A stretch of DNA of 64,000 nt from UBA11400 sp964550435 (GCA_964550435.1 CAZJZI010000001.1:62001-126000), one strand, 5' to 3'; counted from the stretch's first letter, positions 27,792 to 36,826 are shown. The notes: generated by a model from the letters alone, not told the origin. Numbers and translations are program-made.

Positions 27792-27815
27792 GACCAAAAA
27801 AGCAAAATTTTGGTC
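27792..27815. repeat. Inverted repeat between the surface locus and the trp promoter
   Basis: Perfect 8-base arms GACCAAAA (27792-27799) and TTTTGGTC (27808-27815) are separated by 8 bases. It lies 18 bases upstream of the minus-strand lipoprotein gene and 42 bases upstream of the trp -35 box. It could be an operator or a minus-strand leader hairpin. Confidence 0.45.
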
Positions 27816-27856
27816 GAATTATTGTTTTAAAGCCCCAATTTAACATAAAATAATCA

Positions 27857-27887
27857 TTGACATTGCACTGATCTCGGATTAATTTTG
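27857..27887 (+). promoter_or_regulatory. Promoter of the trp operon
   Basis: TTGACA (27857-27862), 17 bases, then TAATTTTG (27880-27887), an exact TAnnTTTG element. The predicted start, near 27892, falls at or just before the leader-peptide ATG. Confidence 0.7.
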
Positions 27888-27892
27888 GCGCA

Positions 27893-27943
27893 ATGAAAAA
27901 CACAACAAATCAGAAATCAACTTGGTGGTGGCCGCTCGCATAG
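27893..27943 (+). CDS. trpL: trp operon leader peptide
   Basis: A 16-codon open frame, MKNTTNQKSTWWWPLA, with three consecutive TGG codons at 27923-27931. It senses charged tRNA-Trp: ribosomes stall on the Trp codons when the tRNA is uncharged. It sits directly after the trp promoter and before the terminator hairpin, the standard attenuator arrangement. The stop TAG (27941-27943) lies in the first hairpin. No ribosome site is visible, and the message is probably leaderless. Confidence 0.88.
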   Translation: MKNTTNQKSTWWWPLA

Positions 27944-28024
27944 CGGTTCGCATAAGGTTTGTTTTGTACATTTACCAGAATTTTGTCGAACCCGCATCAG
28001 ATACCTGTTGTGGGTTTTTTGTTT
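27932..28024 (+). promoter_or_regulatory. trp attenuator (pause hairpin, antiterminator, terminator)
   Basis: Segment 1:2 is CCGCT/AGCGG (27932-27936, 27942-27946). Antiterminator 2:3 is GCGGTTCG (27943-27950) pairing with CGAACCCGC (27987-27995) with one bulged C. Terminator 3:4 is AACCCGCA (27989-27996) with TGTGGGTT (28009-28016), followed by a T-rich run to 28024. Segments 2:3 and 3:4 exclude each other. Stalling on the three Trp codons masks segment 1 and frees segment 2 to pair with 3; reaching the stop masks segment 2 and allows termination. Confidence 0.87.
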
Positions 28025-28040
28025 TTAGGAACCAATTAAA

Positions 28041-29510
28041 ATGAATTTCGAAGAGTTTAAATCGCTTTCAACTAAATACACCGCCATCCCGGTTTATCGC
28101 AAATTACTTGCTGATGTGATAACACCTGTATCCTTATACCTGAAGCTACGACAGGATGCTGAGTATCCGTTTCTTTTTGAATCGGTAGAGGGTGGTGAGC
28201 GTCTGGCAAGGTATTCGTTTATGGGACGGAATCCCTACAAAGTTCTGACCAGCATACAAGGCAAACCATATCTCCGTAGTCTTCCGGGTGGTGAAAATAA
28301 TCTTGTTGAAGGACGAGAGTTTTATGATGTACTCAGAGACCTCACTACACAACACACTGAACCTAAACTTAACGGACTACCTCGTCTTACAGGAGGAGCG
28401 GTTGGGTTCTCGGCCTACGACACTATCCGTTACACTGAAGAGCTCCCCAATGTACCTGAAGATCCTCTAAAGCTTCCTGAAGCTCAATGGTCCTTTTACG
28501 ATGAAGTCTATGCTATAGATCACGTTAAACATCAGGTTATTCTTATGAAGACGGTATTCGTAGATCCTTCAACTGATCTGCGAAATCAATATTCGGCAGC
28601 GCTGGACTCTTTAGATCGCATGCAGAAGGTGATGCTTCAGGAGGCTTCAAGCGGTGATTTTACTCTTGGCGAGGATACACTGAAAAGTAACACTCCAAAA
28701 GATCGATTTGCACAAATGGTTGCCCGGGCAAAAGAGTATATTTATGAGGGAGATATTTTTCAGGTAGTCTTATCTCAGCGTTTCAGCAAGACCTTTTCGG
28801 GAGACCGCTTCATGTTGTATCGTGCACTTCGTATGGTGAATCCATCACCATATCTGTTTTATCTGGATTTCAATGAGTTTGCTCTGATCGGATCATCCCC
28901 TGAGGTGTTGGTAAGAGTCCAGGATAAAGTTGCCGAAGTACTTCCTATTGCTGGTACCAGACCGCGTGGGGTAACCATTCAGGAAGATGATGCTTTCGAA
29001 GAAGACCTCAAGAACGATCCTAAAGAAGTTGCTGAGCACATCATGTTGGTTGACCTTGGGAGGAATGATTTATCGCGTGTTTGTGAGTCAGGTACCGTAA
29101 AAGTAGTTCGTAATCAAGCCATCGAGCGATATTCACATGTAATGCATATCGTTTCTGATGTTCAGGGGAGACTCGCTGCTGACATGACATCGGTCGAAGC
29201 ATTAATGTATTGTTTTCCGGCCGGGACAGTGAGTGGTGCCCCGAAAGTTCGTGCAATGGAGATTATTGATGAGCTTGAAGTCCATAAACGTGGTCCATAT
29301 GCCGGAGCTGTTGGATACTTCGATTTTTCGGGAAATATGGATACCTGTATCGCAATCAGGACAATGGTTGCAACTAACGATACTGTATATATTCAGGCCG
29401 GAGCCGGAATTGTTGCAGATAGTGTACCAGAAAATGAGTATCAGGAAACGGTCAACAAGGCCAAAGCGTTGGTAGAAGCGCTGAGTGTGGCTATTGACCT
29501 GAATCAGTAA
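28041..29510 (+). CDS. trpE: Anthranilate synthase component I
   Basis: Makes anthranilate from chorismate together with TrpG. The N-terminal regulatory region has FLFESVEGGERLARYSFMG near 44-62, a variant of the LLES tryptophan-feedback motif. The chorismate-binding domain carries LSQRFSK, AGTRPRGVT, DLGRNDLSRVC and FPAGTVSGAPKVRAMEIIDE. The 489-aa length is normal. AGGAA lies 10 bases before the ATG. It is the first structural gene after the attenuator. Confidence 0.97.
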   Translation: MNFEEFKSLSTKYTAIPVYRKLLADVITPVSLYLKLRQDAEYPFLFESVEGGERLARYSFMGRNPYKVLTSIQGKPYLRSLPGGENNLVEGREFYDVLRDLTTQHTEPKLNGLPRLTGGAVGFSAYDTIRYTEELPNVPEDPLKLPEAQWSFYDEVYAIDHVKHQVILMKTVFVDPSTDLRNQYSAALDSLDRMQKVMLQEASSGDFTLGEDTLKSNTPKDRFAQMVARAKEYIYEGDIFQVVLSQRFSKTFSGDRFMLYRALRMVNPSPYLFYLDFNEFALIGSSPEVLVRVQDKVAEVLPIAGTRPRGVTIQEDDAFEEDLKNDPKEVAEHIMLVDLGRNDLSRVCESGTVKVVRNQAIERYSHVMHIVSDVQGRLAADMTSVEALMYCFPAGTVSGAPKVRAMEIIDELEVHKRGPYAGAVGYFDFSGNMDTCIAIRTMVATNDTVYIQAGAGIVADSVPENEYQETVNKAKALVEALSVAIDLNQ

Positions 29511-29528
29511 TTTGAAACCAAACCAATC

Positions 29529-30542
29529 ATGACACCAACTGAATCAAATTCAGCAAAAAATCGTCCAAAAACCATACTTTCGGGAATTACCCCTTCCGGG
29601 CGATTACACATTGGCAACTACTTCGGAGCTATCAAACAACATATCGAGCTTCAGGACCAAGGTGACGCATTTTTCTTCATAGCAAACTACCATGCCATGA
29701 CATCGCGCCACGACGGACACCTCATGTATCAACATACTCTTGATATCACTTTAGATTATCTTGCATTGGGACTTGATCCATCCAAATGTACATTCTTTGC
29801 GCAGAGTGATGTTCCACAGGTAACCGAGCTAAGTTGGATGCTGGGAACATTGTGCCCGGTAAGTTTGATGGAAAAAGCAGTGTCCTACAAAGACAAAGTC
29901 GCCCAGGGGCTTTCCGCGAACGTAGGATTATTCACTTATCCGATTCTTCAGGCTGCAGACATATTGATATACCACTCAGACATTGTTCCTGTTGGTGCAG
30001 ATCAAAAGCAGCACATTGAAATCACGCGAGATCTTGCCGTCAAGTTTAATATGGCCTATGACGGAGAATATCTGCGGATGCCAGAGGCCAGTATCGTTGA
30101 AGCCGTTGCCACTGTTCCTGGGACAGACGGACGCAAAATGAGTAAGTCGTACAACAACACTATAGGTATATTCGACGAAGGTTCTGAGCTCAAGAAAAAG
30201 GTGATGTCTATAGAAACAGATTCAACACCACTCGAAGCTCCCAAAGACCCAGAGACTTGTAACGTATTTGCATTGATCAAACTCTTCGCACCAAAAGAAC
30301 AATCCAATGAAATTGCTGCTAAATACAGAAGCGGTGGATATGGGTATGGTCATGCCAAAAAGGAACTATTAGTTCTCATCGATGACTACTTCCGTGATGC
30401 CAGAGAAAGACGTAAAGAACTGGCTGCAAACATTAATGGATTACACAAAGTACTACGTGAAGGCGGAGAAAAGGCACGAGAGCGGGCAGAACAAGTCATG
30501 GAACCCATCAGAAAAGCAACTGGAATCGTTCGGCATTTTTAA
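29529..30542 (+). CDS. trpS: Tryptophanyl-tRNA synthetase
   Basis: Charges tRNA-Trp. The class-I HIGH-type signature is in PSGRLHIGNYFGA (about 22-34) and the KMSKS loop in GRKMSKSYNNT near 203. The middle part includes YPILQAADILIY and VPVGADQKQHIE, typical of TrpS. The 337-aa length is standard. It lies 18 bases after trpE and 6 before trpG, so it is inside the attenuated trp operon. Charging of tRNA-Trp should therefore feed back on its own expression. That placement is unusual. Confidence 0.97.
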   Translation: MTPTESNSAKNRPKTILSGITPSGRLHIGNYFGAIKQHIELQDQGDAFFFIANYHAMTSRHDGHLMYQHTLDITLDYLALGLDPSKCTFFAQSDVPQVTELSWMLGTLCPVSLMEKAVSYKDKVAQGLSANVGLFTYPILQAADILIYHSDIVPVGADQKQHIEITRDLAVKFNMAYDGEYLRMPEASIVEAVATVPGTDGRKMSKSYNNTIGIFDEGSELKKKVMSIETDSTPLEAPKDPETCNVFALIKLFAPKEQSNEIAAKYRSGGYGYGHAKKELLVLIDDYFRDARERRKELAANINGLHKVLREGGEKARERAEQVMEPIRKATGIVRHF

Positions 30543-30548
30543 TCCACT

Positions 30549-31112
30549 ATGATATTAATAATCGACAATTACGATTCATTTACCTACAATCTGGTCCATT
30601 TGGTAGCTCAGCATACTCCCGACTACAAGGTGATACGTAACAACAAAATTACAGTAGCCGAAGTCAAATCACTTGCTCCCGACAAAATTCTGATCTCGCC
30701 CGGACCAGGAAGACCAGAAGATGCCGGCATTACAGCTGACATCATTCGTCAAATGGGACCAACGACTCCAATACTGGGTGTTTGTCTGGGACACCAGGCT
30801 ATTGGAATGGTATTTGGTGGTGATGTTGTACATGCACCATCGCTGATGCATGGAAAAACATCTTTCATTGAGCACGATGGGAAGTCGGTATTTAAGGATG
30901 TAGAACAGTATTTTACGGCAACACGGTATCATTCACTTGTTTTGGCTCCAGAAACACTACCTGACGTACTCGAAGTCACTTCCAGAACTCCTGATGGAGT
31001 AATAATGGGTGTTCGGCACAAAGTATATCCTATTGAAGGCATACAGTTTCATCCGGAAAGTATTCTGACGATCGAGGGTCCAAAATTAATCGCTAACTGG
31101 ATAAACGGATGA
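30549..31112 (+). CDS. trpG: Anthranilate synthase glutaminase component II
   Basis: Glutamine amidotransferase supplying ammonia to TrpE. It has the oxyanion motif ISPGPGRPEDAGI, the nucleophile in GVCLGHQAIG (about 77-86) and the catalytic His-Glu in IQFHPESI. The 187-aa length is normal and there is no fusion to TrpD. It could also serve folate synthesis (PabA role) if no separate pabA exists. Its last 4 bases overlap trpD. Confidence 0.95.
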   Translation: MILIIDNYDSFTYNLVHLVAQHTPDYKVIRNNKITVAEVKSLAPDKILISPGPGRPEDAGITADIIRQMGPTTPILGVCLGHQAIGMVFGGDVVHAPSLMHGKTSFIEHDGKSVFKDVEQYFTATRYHSLVLAPETLPDVLEVTSRTPDGVIMGVRHKVYPIEGIQFHPESILTIEGPKLIANWING

Positions 31113-32146
31113 GCACGGAATTTACTCACATACTTGAAAAACTGTCCAGAGGTGAAGATTTGACTCACGAGGAGTCAACATTCTCTATGAGTCACATTCT
31201 TACGGGCGATGTACCTGATACTCGTATTTCCGCCTTTCTTTTTGGAATGCGTTCCAAAGGTGAGACCATCGAAGAGCTTACTGCCTTTGTAAAAACAATG
31301 CGTGATGCGGCAATTAGATTACCTGTTGATGCATCGGATGCCATTGATGTATGCGGTACAGGTGGTGATCATTCAGGTACGTTCAACATTTCGACGGCAT
31401 CTATGTTCGTTGTAGCCGGGGCTGGAGTGAAGGTACTTAAACATGGAAACAGAAGTATCTCCAGTCGAAGTGGGAGTTATGACGTTTTAGAGCAATTAGG
31501 AGTTATTCCAGCATTAGGTCCAGAGCAAGTTGCTTCCGTTTACAAGGAAACCGGCGTTGGTTTTATGTTCGCGCCATTGTTTCATCCCGCCATGAAGCAC
31601 GTTATGACAGCACGTCGTGAACTTGGCATGCGTACATTTTTCAATATCCTGGGGCCATTACTTAATCCTGCTGGAGTTAAACGTCAATTGATCGGTGCTT
31701 ACAGCAGGGATGTCGCACATACGATGATCCGTATACTAGCAAATCTCAATAGTGATTATGCAATAACTGTACATGCACACGATGGACTAGATGAAGTAAC
31801 CACAACAACACTAACTGATACGTTTGAGCTTAAACATAGTGTCACTTCCGATGTGGTACGATTCGATCCAGCTGATCTTGGGTATGAAACGGTTGAAACC
31901 GACTTGCTTAAGGGTGGCGATGCTGCACACAATGCCGAAATTGTTCGAAATGTTCTATCGGGTACCTCGACAAAAGCCCAACGTGACATCGTTGAATTAA
32001 ATGCAACGTTTGCAATACACGTGAGTGGAGTTGCAGCATCATTGAATGAGGCTCAACAAATGGCCAAAGAAAGTATTGATTCCGGTTCTGCGTTTAAAAG
32101 TTTGAACCTGTTCGCGTCAGCTACCCAAGACCATAATAAGTCCTGA
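31109..32146 (+). CDS. trpD: Anthranilate phosphoribosyltransferase
   Basis: Transfers phosphoribosyl from PRPP to anthranilate. Motifs are DVCGTGGDHSGTFNIST near 82-98 and KHGNRSISSRSGSYDVLEQLG near 111-131 for PRPP and anthranilate binding. The 345-aa length is usual. It overlaps trpG by 4 bases and trpC by one. Confidence 0.96.
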   Translation: MSTEFTHILEKLSRGEDLTHEESTFSMSHILTGDVPDTRISAFLFGMRSKGETIEELTAFVKTMRDAAIRLPVDASDAIDVCGTGGDHSGTFNISTASMFVVAGAGVKVLKHGNRSISSRSGSYDVLEQLGVIPALGPEQVASVYKETGVGFMFAPLFHPAMKHVMTARRELGMRTFFNILGPLLNPAGVKRQLIGAYSRDVAHTMIRILANLNSDYAITVHAHDGLDEVTTTTLTDTFELKHSVTSDVVRFDPADLGYETVETDLLKGGDAAHNAEIVRNVLSGTSTKAQRDIVELNATFAIHVSGVAASLNEAQQMAKESIDSGSAFKSLNLFASATQDHNKS

Positions 32147-32931
32147 TGGATATACTTGATAAAATTTACGACAAGTCGAAGGAGGACGTAGCCAAACGCA
32201 AGCGATTGGTTTCAGTGTCCGATTTCCGGTCGATGGAGGGTTACGAAGGCGAGCGAGTCAGTTTGTATGACGCGCTTCGGCGGAAAAACGATCAAGCTGT
32301 TAGGATTCTGGCTGAAATTAAGAAAGCCTCACCATCTCAGGGCTTGATCCGGGAGGACTTTAATCCACGTGATCTGGCTTTGGAATATGTTGAGAATGGC
32401 GCTTCAGCGCTATCGGTACTCACAGATGAGCCATTTTTCCAGGGGCATCTGAATTATCTGTTTGAAGTAGCGAAGGCGGTTCAAGTTCCTGTTTTAAGAA
32501 AAGATTTTATCCACGATGTTTATCAGATCGAAGAAGCAAGGGCTTTTGGAGCGGACGCGATTTTATTGATCGCTACCATGCTGGATCCGATACATCTGCG
32601 AGATCTTCACCAGGCAGCTTCTGAATTGGGAATAGAATGTCTGGTTGAATGTTACGATGAGCATGATTTAGATAATACTGACTTTGGCATCGTTCGAATT
32701 TTTGGTGTCAATAATCGCGATTTGCGCACATTCAAGGTTGATGTCCACCGTGGGACAGAGATGCTTTGCAGAGCTCCTGAACATGTTGTGACTGTATCCG
32801 AAAGTGGACTGAAAACTCCAGCCGACATTAAACTGCTCCACGATGCAGGAATAGATGCAGCGTTGATTGGTGAACACTTCATGCGGCAATCCAAAGTGGG
32901 ACCAGCATTACAGGAAATTTTAAACTATTGA
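32146..32931 (+). CDS. trpC: Indole-3-glycerol phosphate synthase
   Basis: A TIM-barrel enzyme that closes the indole ring. The signature LAEIKKASPSQGLIREDF carries the catalytic lysines; ALSVLTDEPFFQG, VLRKDFIHDVYQI and VSESGLKTP follow in order. The 261-aa length is standard and it is not fused to trpF. The start overlaps the trpD stop by one base. Confidence 0.96.
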   Translation: MDILDKIYDKSKEDVAKRKRLVSVSDFRSMEGYEGERVSLYDALRRKNDQAVRILAEIKKASPSQGLIREDFNPRDLALEYVENGASALSVLTDEPFFQGHLNYLFEVAKAVQVPVLRKDFIHDVYQIEEARAFGADAILLIATMLDPIHLRDLHQAASELGIECLVECYDEHDLDNTDFGIVRIFGVNNRDLRTFKVDVHRGTEMLCRAPEHVVTVSESGLKTPADIKLLHDAGIDAALIGEHFMRQSKVGPALQEILNY

Positions 32932-32935
32932 TGAT

Positions 32936-33598
32936 ATGTTTTTAGACGATAAGCGAGTACGAATCAAAATCTGCGGAATTACCCGACTTGAAGATGCCAG
33001 GTTCGCTTCCGGTGCGCTGGTTGACTATCTGGGATTTATCTTTTGGCCTGAGTCAAAACGCTATATCGTACCAGCAGAAGCCGGAGCCATTATCAGTTGG
33101 CTTGAGGGTCCGGAGTGTGTTGGAGTTTTTGTCGATCAGCCAATCGACGACGTGAATGACTACGGGCATATTTCCGGGATTCAATTCGTACAGTTACATG
33201 GTGATGAGACTCCTGATTACTGTAAGTTAATGGAGCACAAAATTATTAAGGCATTTAGGGTGTCTCCTGAAATGACCGCAGATCACCTTAGATATCTGAT
33301 TGATCCATACACGAATGTAGTCGATCATTTCTTGTTCGATACATTCAAAAAGGGGATGCCAGGGGGGACAGGAGAGACTTTTGACTGGGACATACTTCAA
33401 CGGGTAGCAGAAGAATTTCCAATATTCCTTTCCGGTGGACTCCATCCGGAGAATGTTGCAGACGCTCTTAAACAGGTTCATCCTTGGGCAGTAGATGCGT
33501 CAAGCAAATTGGAGTCAGAGCCGGGAGTTAAGGATTTTCAGCTGATGGATGATTTCATCGAAGCTGTCAGACACTATAATGAAACATTTGAACTATGA
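32936..33598 (+). CDS. trpF: Phosphoribosylanthranilate isomerase
   Basis: Amadori rearrangement step of tryptophan synthesis. IKICGITRLEDARFA (about 9-23) contains the catalytic Cys. GGTGETFDW near 143 and FLSGGLHPENVADAL near 160 form the phosphate and substrate site. The 220-aa length is slightly above the usual 200-210. It overlaps trpB by 4 bases. Confidence 0.94.
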   Translation: MFLDDKRVRIKICGITRLEDARFASGALVDYLGFIFWPESKRYIVPAEAGAIISWLEGPECVGVFVDQPIDDVNDYGHISGIQFVQLHGDETPDYCKLMEHKIIKAFRVSPEMTADHLRYLIDPYTNVVDHFLFDTFKKGMPGGTGETFDWDILQRVAEEFPIFLSGGLHPENVADALKQVHPWAVDASSKLESEPGVKDFQLMDDFIEAVRHYNETFEL

Positions 33599-34788
33599 AT
33601 ACCACAACATATAATTTTCCAACTCAAAACGGTTATTTCGGGAAATTCGGAGGTAAATTTGTCCCCGAAATTCTTATCCCAGCTCTGGAAGAACTCGAAA
33701 TCGCCTATTCTGAGGCCCAGAATGATCCAGAGTTTCGACGCGAATACCTCGAACTGTTGAATGAGTATGTTGGAAGACCAACACCTCTGACTTTCGCAGA
33801 AAGATTGACTGACTATTACGGAAAAGGTAAAATCTACCTGAAACGCGAAGATTTATGCCACACTGGTGCTCACAAAATCAACAATACCGTGGGCCAGGTG
33901 CTTCTCGCAAAACGTATGGGTAAAACAAGAATCATTGCAGAGACAGGGGCCGGGCAACATGGCGTGGCAACAGCAACGGTTTGCGCTCGGTTTGGGGTAG
34001 ATTGTGTGGTCTACATGGGTGCTGAAGACATGGAGCGTCAGAAGCTAAATGTCGATCGGATGCGGTTGTTAGGAGCTGAGGTTCGAGGAGTCCACAGCGG
34101 ATCTAAAACGCTAAAGGATGCGACAAATGAGGCAATCCGTGATTGGGTGACTAATGTTTCTGATACATTTTACATCATTGGATCAGTTGTTGGACCACAT
34201 CCTTATCCGATGATGGTACGTGATTTCCATCGGATTATTGGCGATGAAACCAAGTCTAGATTGATGGAACTCGAAGGCAGACTACCGGACTATGTCATCG
34301 CCTGTGTTGGTGGTGGATCAAATGCTATGGGTATATTTTATCCCTTCCTGAACGACGAAACTGTAAAATTAATAGGTACTGAAGCCGCCGGATTGGGTGC
34401 TGATACCGATCAAACGGCGGCAACCTTCAGTAAAGGAAAACCTGGAGTGTTACACGGATCGCTGAGCTATCTGCTTCAGACGCCACAGGGACAAATCGCA
34501 TTAGCTCACTCGGTGAGTGCCGGCCTTGATTATCCCGGCGTGGGTCCCGAACATGCTCATTTACATGATACCGGTCGTGTTAAATACGTTCCGGTAACGG
34601 ATACACAAGCTTTAGATGCAGTTAAACTAACTTCTCGGTTAGAAGGTATTATTCCTGCACTTGAGACTGCCCATGCTATAGCATTTCTGGACGTCCTTAT
34701 GCCATCAACGAACAAAGATGACCTTGTTATCATCAATTGTTCGGGACGTGGAGACAAAGACATGGGAACAATATCGAAATTTTTATAA
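33595..34788 (+). CDS. trpB: Tryptophan synthase beta subunit
   Basis: PLP enzyme joining indole and serine. The Schiff-base lysine is K94 in HTGAHKINN, the phosphate loop is VGGGSNAMGIF, and the C-terminus has INCSGRGDKDMGTI. The 397-aa length is the TrpB1 type that works with TrpA. The ATG overlaps the trpF stop; trpA follows by 9 bases. Confidence 0.98.
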   Translation: MNTTTYNFPTQNGYFGKFGGKFVPEILIPALEELEIAYSEAQNDPEFRREYLELLNEYVGRPTPLTFAERLTDYYGKGKIYLKREDLCHTGAHKINNTVGQVLLAKRMGKTRIIAETGAGQHGVATATVCARFGVDCVVYMGAEDMERQKLNVDRMRLLGAEVRGVHSGSKTLKDATNEAIRDWVTNVSDTFYIIGSVVGPHPYPMMVRDFHRIIGDETKSRLMELEGRLPDYVIACVGGGSNAMGIFYPFLNDETVKLIGTEAAGLGADTDQTAATFSKGKPGVLHGSLSYLLQTPQGQIALAHSVSAGLDYPGVGPEHAHLHDTGRVKYVPVTDTQALDAVKLTSRLEGIIPALETAHAIAFLDVLMPSTNKDDLVIINCSGRGDKDMGTISKFL

Positions 34789-34797
34789 GCTATAATC

Positions 34798-35601
34798 ATG
34801 CCTACAGACAGAATTAAACGCGTTTTTGAACAAAAAACGAATAATAAAATCATGAGTCTTTTCATAACTGCCGGTTATCCGGATTTGGAAAGCACTCCCT
34901 CACTCATTTTGGAACTGGAACGGGCCGGAGCTGATATTATCGAATTAGGTATGCCATTCAGTGATCCATTGGCAGATGGGTCCACCATTCAGAGATCCAG
35001 TGAAATTGCGATTGAGAACGGGACCGATTTAGATACGATTTTTAACATGGTTCGTGAAGTCCGGAAATCGTCTGATATACCAATTGTTCTAATGGGATAC
35101 ATAAATCCAGTCTTGCATTATGGAATAGAAGATTTCTTTGAGCAGGCAGCTTCAGTTGGTGTTGATGGGTTTATTCTACCCGATGTTCCCGTTGAGGAAT
35201 CAGGATTAATAAAAGAGGCGTGTAAATCAAGACAGATGGCACTCATATATTTGGTTGCTCCAAACACGGCTGACGCACGTATGCATCGAATTGATGAAGA
35301 GTCTGAAGGTTTTGTGTATTGTGTCTCAGTCACGGGAGTTACAGGTGCCAGGGAAGGGACGACAGTTGCAGACTCGGTGGACCGGTTCATTGATAGGGTA
35401 CGTACTAATGTGACACGCAATCCGGTTTTGGTCGGATTTGGGATAAAATCACATGCCGATGCCATGAAAGTTTCTGAAAAAGTCGCTGGATTTGTGGTTG
35501 GAAGTGCGCTTATCAATTTTATTGCGGCTAATTATCCCAATTCAGACTGGATGCAACGTACCGGTGAGTTTGTTGAGGATATAAAGTCGGGTAAGAATTG
35601 A
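34798..35601 (+). CDS. trpA: Tryptophan synthase alpha subunit
   Basis: Cleaves indole-3-glycerol phosphate to indole and glyceraldehyde 3-phosphate. Catalytic residues E49 and D60 lie in IIELGMPFSDPLADGSTIQ. SVTGVTGARE and GFGIKSHADA bind the phosphate. The 267-aa length is normal. It is the last trp gene, and its stop is followed by nested inverted repeats. Confidence 0.97.
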   Translation: MPTDRIKRVFEQKTNNKIMSLFITAGYPDLESTPSLILELERAGADIIELGMPFSDPLADGSTIQRSSEIAIENGTDLDTIFNMVREVRKSSDIPIVLMGYINPVLHYGIEDFFEQAASVGVDGFILPDVPVEESGLIKEACKSRQMALIYLVAPNTADARMHRIDEESEGFVYCVSVTGVTGAREGTTVADSVDRFIDRVRTNVTRNPVLVGFGIKSHADAMKVSEKVAGFVVGSALINFIAANYPNSDWMQRTGEFVEDIKSGKN

Positions 35602-35658
35602 TTGAATGAGTAACAGTTGATTAGAACTAACATCAACTCACATGATAATGTCATTCAA
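35602..35658 (+). repeat. Nested inverted repeats after trpA
   Basis: The outer arms TTGAATGA (35602-35609) and TCATTCAA (35651-35658) and the inner arms AGTTGAT (35615-35621) and ATCAACT (35632-35638) are all perfect. There is no T-run, so it is not a standard terminator. It could be a processing or regulatory structure for the trp-bio boundary. Confidence 0.5.
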
Positions 35659-35716
35659 TTTAATCGCCCATATTCGTATACTAAGCGCAGAAATGACGAT
35701 TAAATCCAATATTTTC

Positions 35717-36826
35717 ATGAAATACACTCCGATTTTATCACTATTTATACTAGCCGTACTCATTTCTGCATGTGGAGGTGACTACAGACAAAAGGCAGCT
35801 GGGCAACCTTCAGAAATTGTTGTAGCCATGGACTCTTCACGCATTGAAGGTCCTATTGGTCAAGCATTGAACGATACTTACGGTGAGTATATCACGACCA
35901 TGCCACGTCGTGAACCCATGTACGACCTTCGATTCCGAGATTTTAAGTCACAGTCGGAATTGGAGAACATCCAAAAGAGCAGAAACCTCATTTTTGCTGG
36001 TACTCTGGATGAAGATACCAACATAGGTATGTTTTTGCGCTCGATACTCAGTGAGGATGTTCAGAATCGGGTAAGGAGTGGAGAATTACGAGAGATCTCA
36101 CTTCGAGATAGATGGTATCGTGATCAATGGATCGTGATTTATACCGGAACCGATGAGCAGGAAATTGCTCAAAGAATCCGAAACGGCTCAAGGGGTCAAA
36201 TGAACTCGTTATACGATATGGAACTCGCACGCTGGACCGAAGAAGTCTACCGAAGGGGAGAACAACCGTTACTCGCTGACACTCTTATGATGGAACACGG
36301 GTTCAAGATACGGGTTCAACACGATTACGAAAGAGGAATCGATACTACCGATTTTGTTTCACTTCGTCGTTATCTTCCTGACAACGATCGATGGATCTGG
36401 TTTCATTGGATTGACGGGGTCGAGAATTTTGACTCGGTAACTGAAGAGTGGATTCATGCTAAACGTGATAGTCTGCTAGAGATTTACATCCGAGGTACCA
36501 GAGAAGAGGCTTATACTCGAACCGATCATAGAAGAAGTCTTGAGACTAAGTATATACAACTTAATGGAAAACCGACCTACGAATCTAAAGGGATGTGGGT
36601 AATGAATGACTTCTCAATGGGAGGTCCTTTCATCAATTATACCATTTACGATGAGACCCAGAAGCGGATCTATTTCATGGAATTTGGTCAGTTCTCACCC
36701 CGCTATCGCCAACGACGATTCCTGTATCAATTTGAAGCTATAGCAAGAACCTTCGAAACAGACCCCGATTTCAGGGTCGGTTCACAGACCATTCAGCAAG
36801 TAGAAACACCAGCCGTCACTGAATGA
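35717..36826 (+). CDS. DUF4837-family lipoprotein
   Basis: Starting at 35717 gives a compact lipoprotein signal, MKYTPILSLFILAVLISACG, with cysteine C19. Upstream in-frame ATGs at 35642 and 35693 would add a hydrophilic N-terminus that does not suit export. The 369-aa protein has the DUF4837 opening EIVVAMDSSRIEGPIGQAL and the C-terminal GKPTYESKGMWVMNDF then MGGPFINY. Function is unknown; the family is typical of Bacteroidota relatives. Its stop overlaps the bioF start by 4 bases, placing it first in the biotin operon. Confidence 0.8.
   Translation: MKYTPILSLFILAVLISACGGDYRQKAAGQPSEIVVAMDSSRIEGPIGQALNDTYGEYITTMPRREPMYDLRFRDFKSQSELENIQKSRNLIFAGTLDEDTNIGMFLRSILSEDVQNRVRSGELREISLRDRWYRDQWIVIYTGTDEQEIAQRIRNGSRGQMNSLYDMELARWTEEVYRRGEQPLLADTLMMEHGFKIRVQHDYERGIDTTDFVSLRRYLPDNDRWIWFHWIDGVENFDSVTEEWIHAKRDSLLEIYIRGTREEAYTRTDHRRSLETKYIQLNGKPTYESKGMWVMNDFSMGGPFINYTIYDETQKRIYFMEFGQFSPRYRQRRFLYQFEAIARTFETDPDFRVGSQTIQQVETPAVTE

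Noticed and set aside
27932..28024. T-box or tRNA-like element upstream of trpE
   Set aside because: No T-box sequence (TGGNACCGCG type) or cloverleaf is present; the leader peptide with tandem Trp codons explains the hairpins.
35642..35716. Earlier starts for the DUF4837 gene
   Set aside because: They would put a hydrophilic stretch before a clean lipoprotein signal and overlap the nested inverted repeats.
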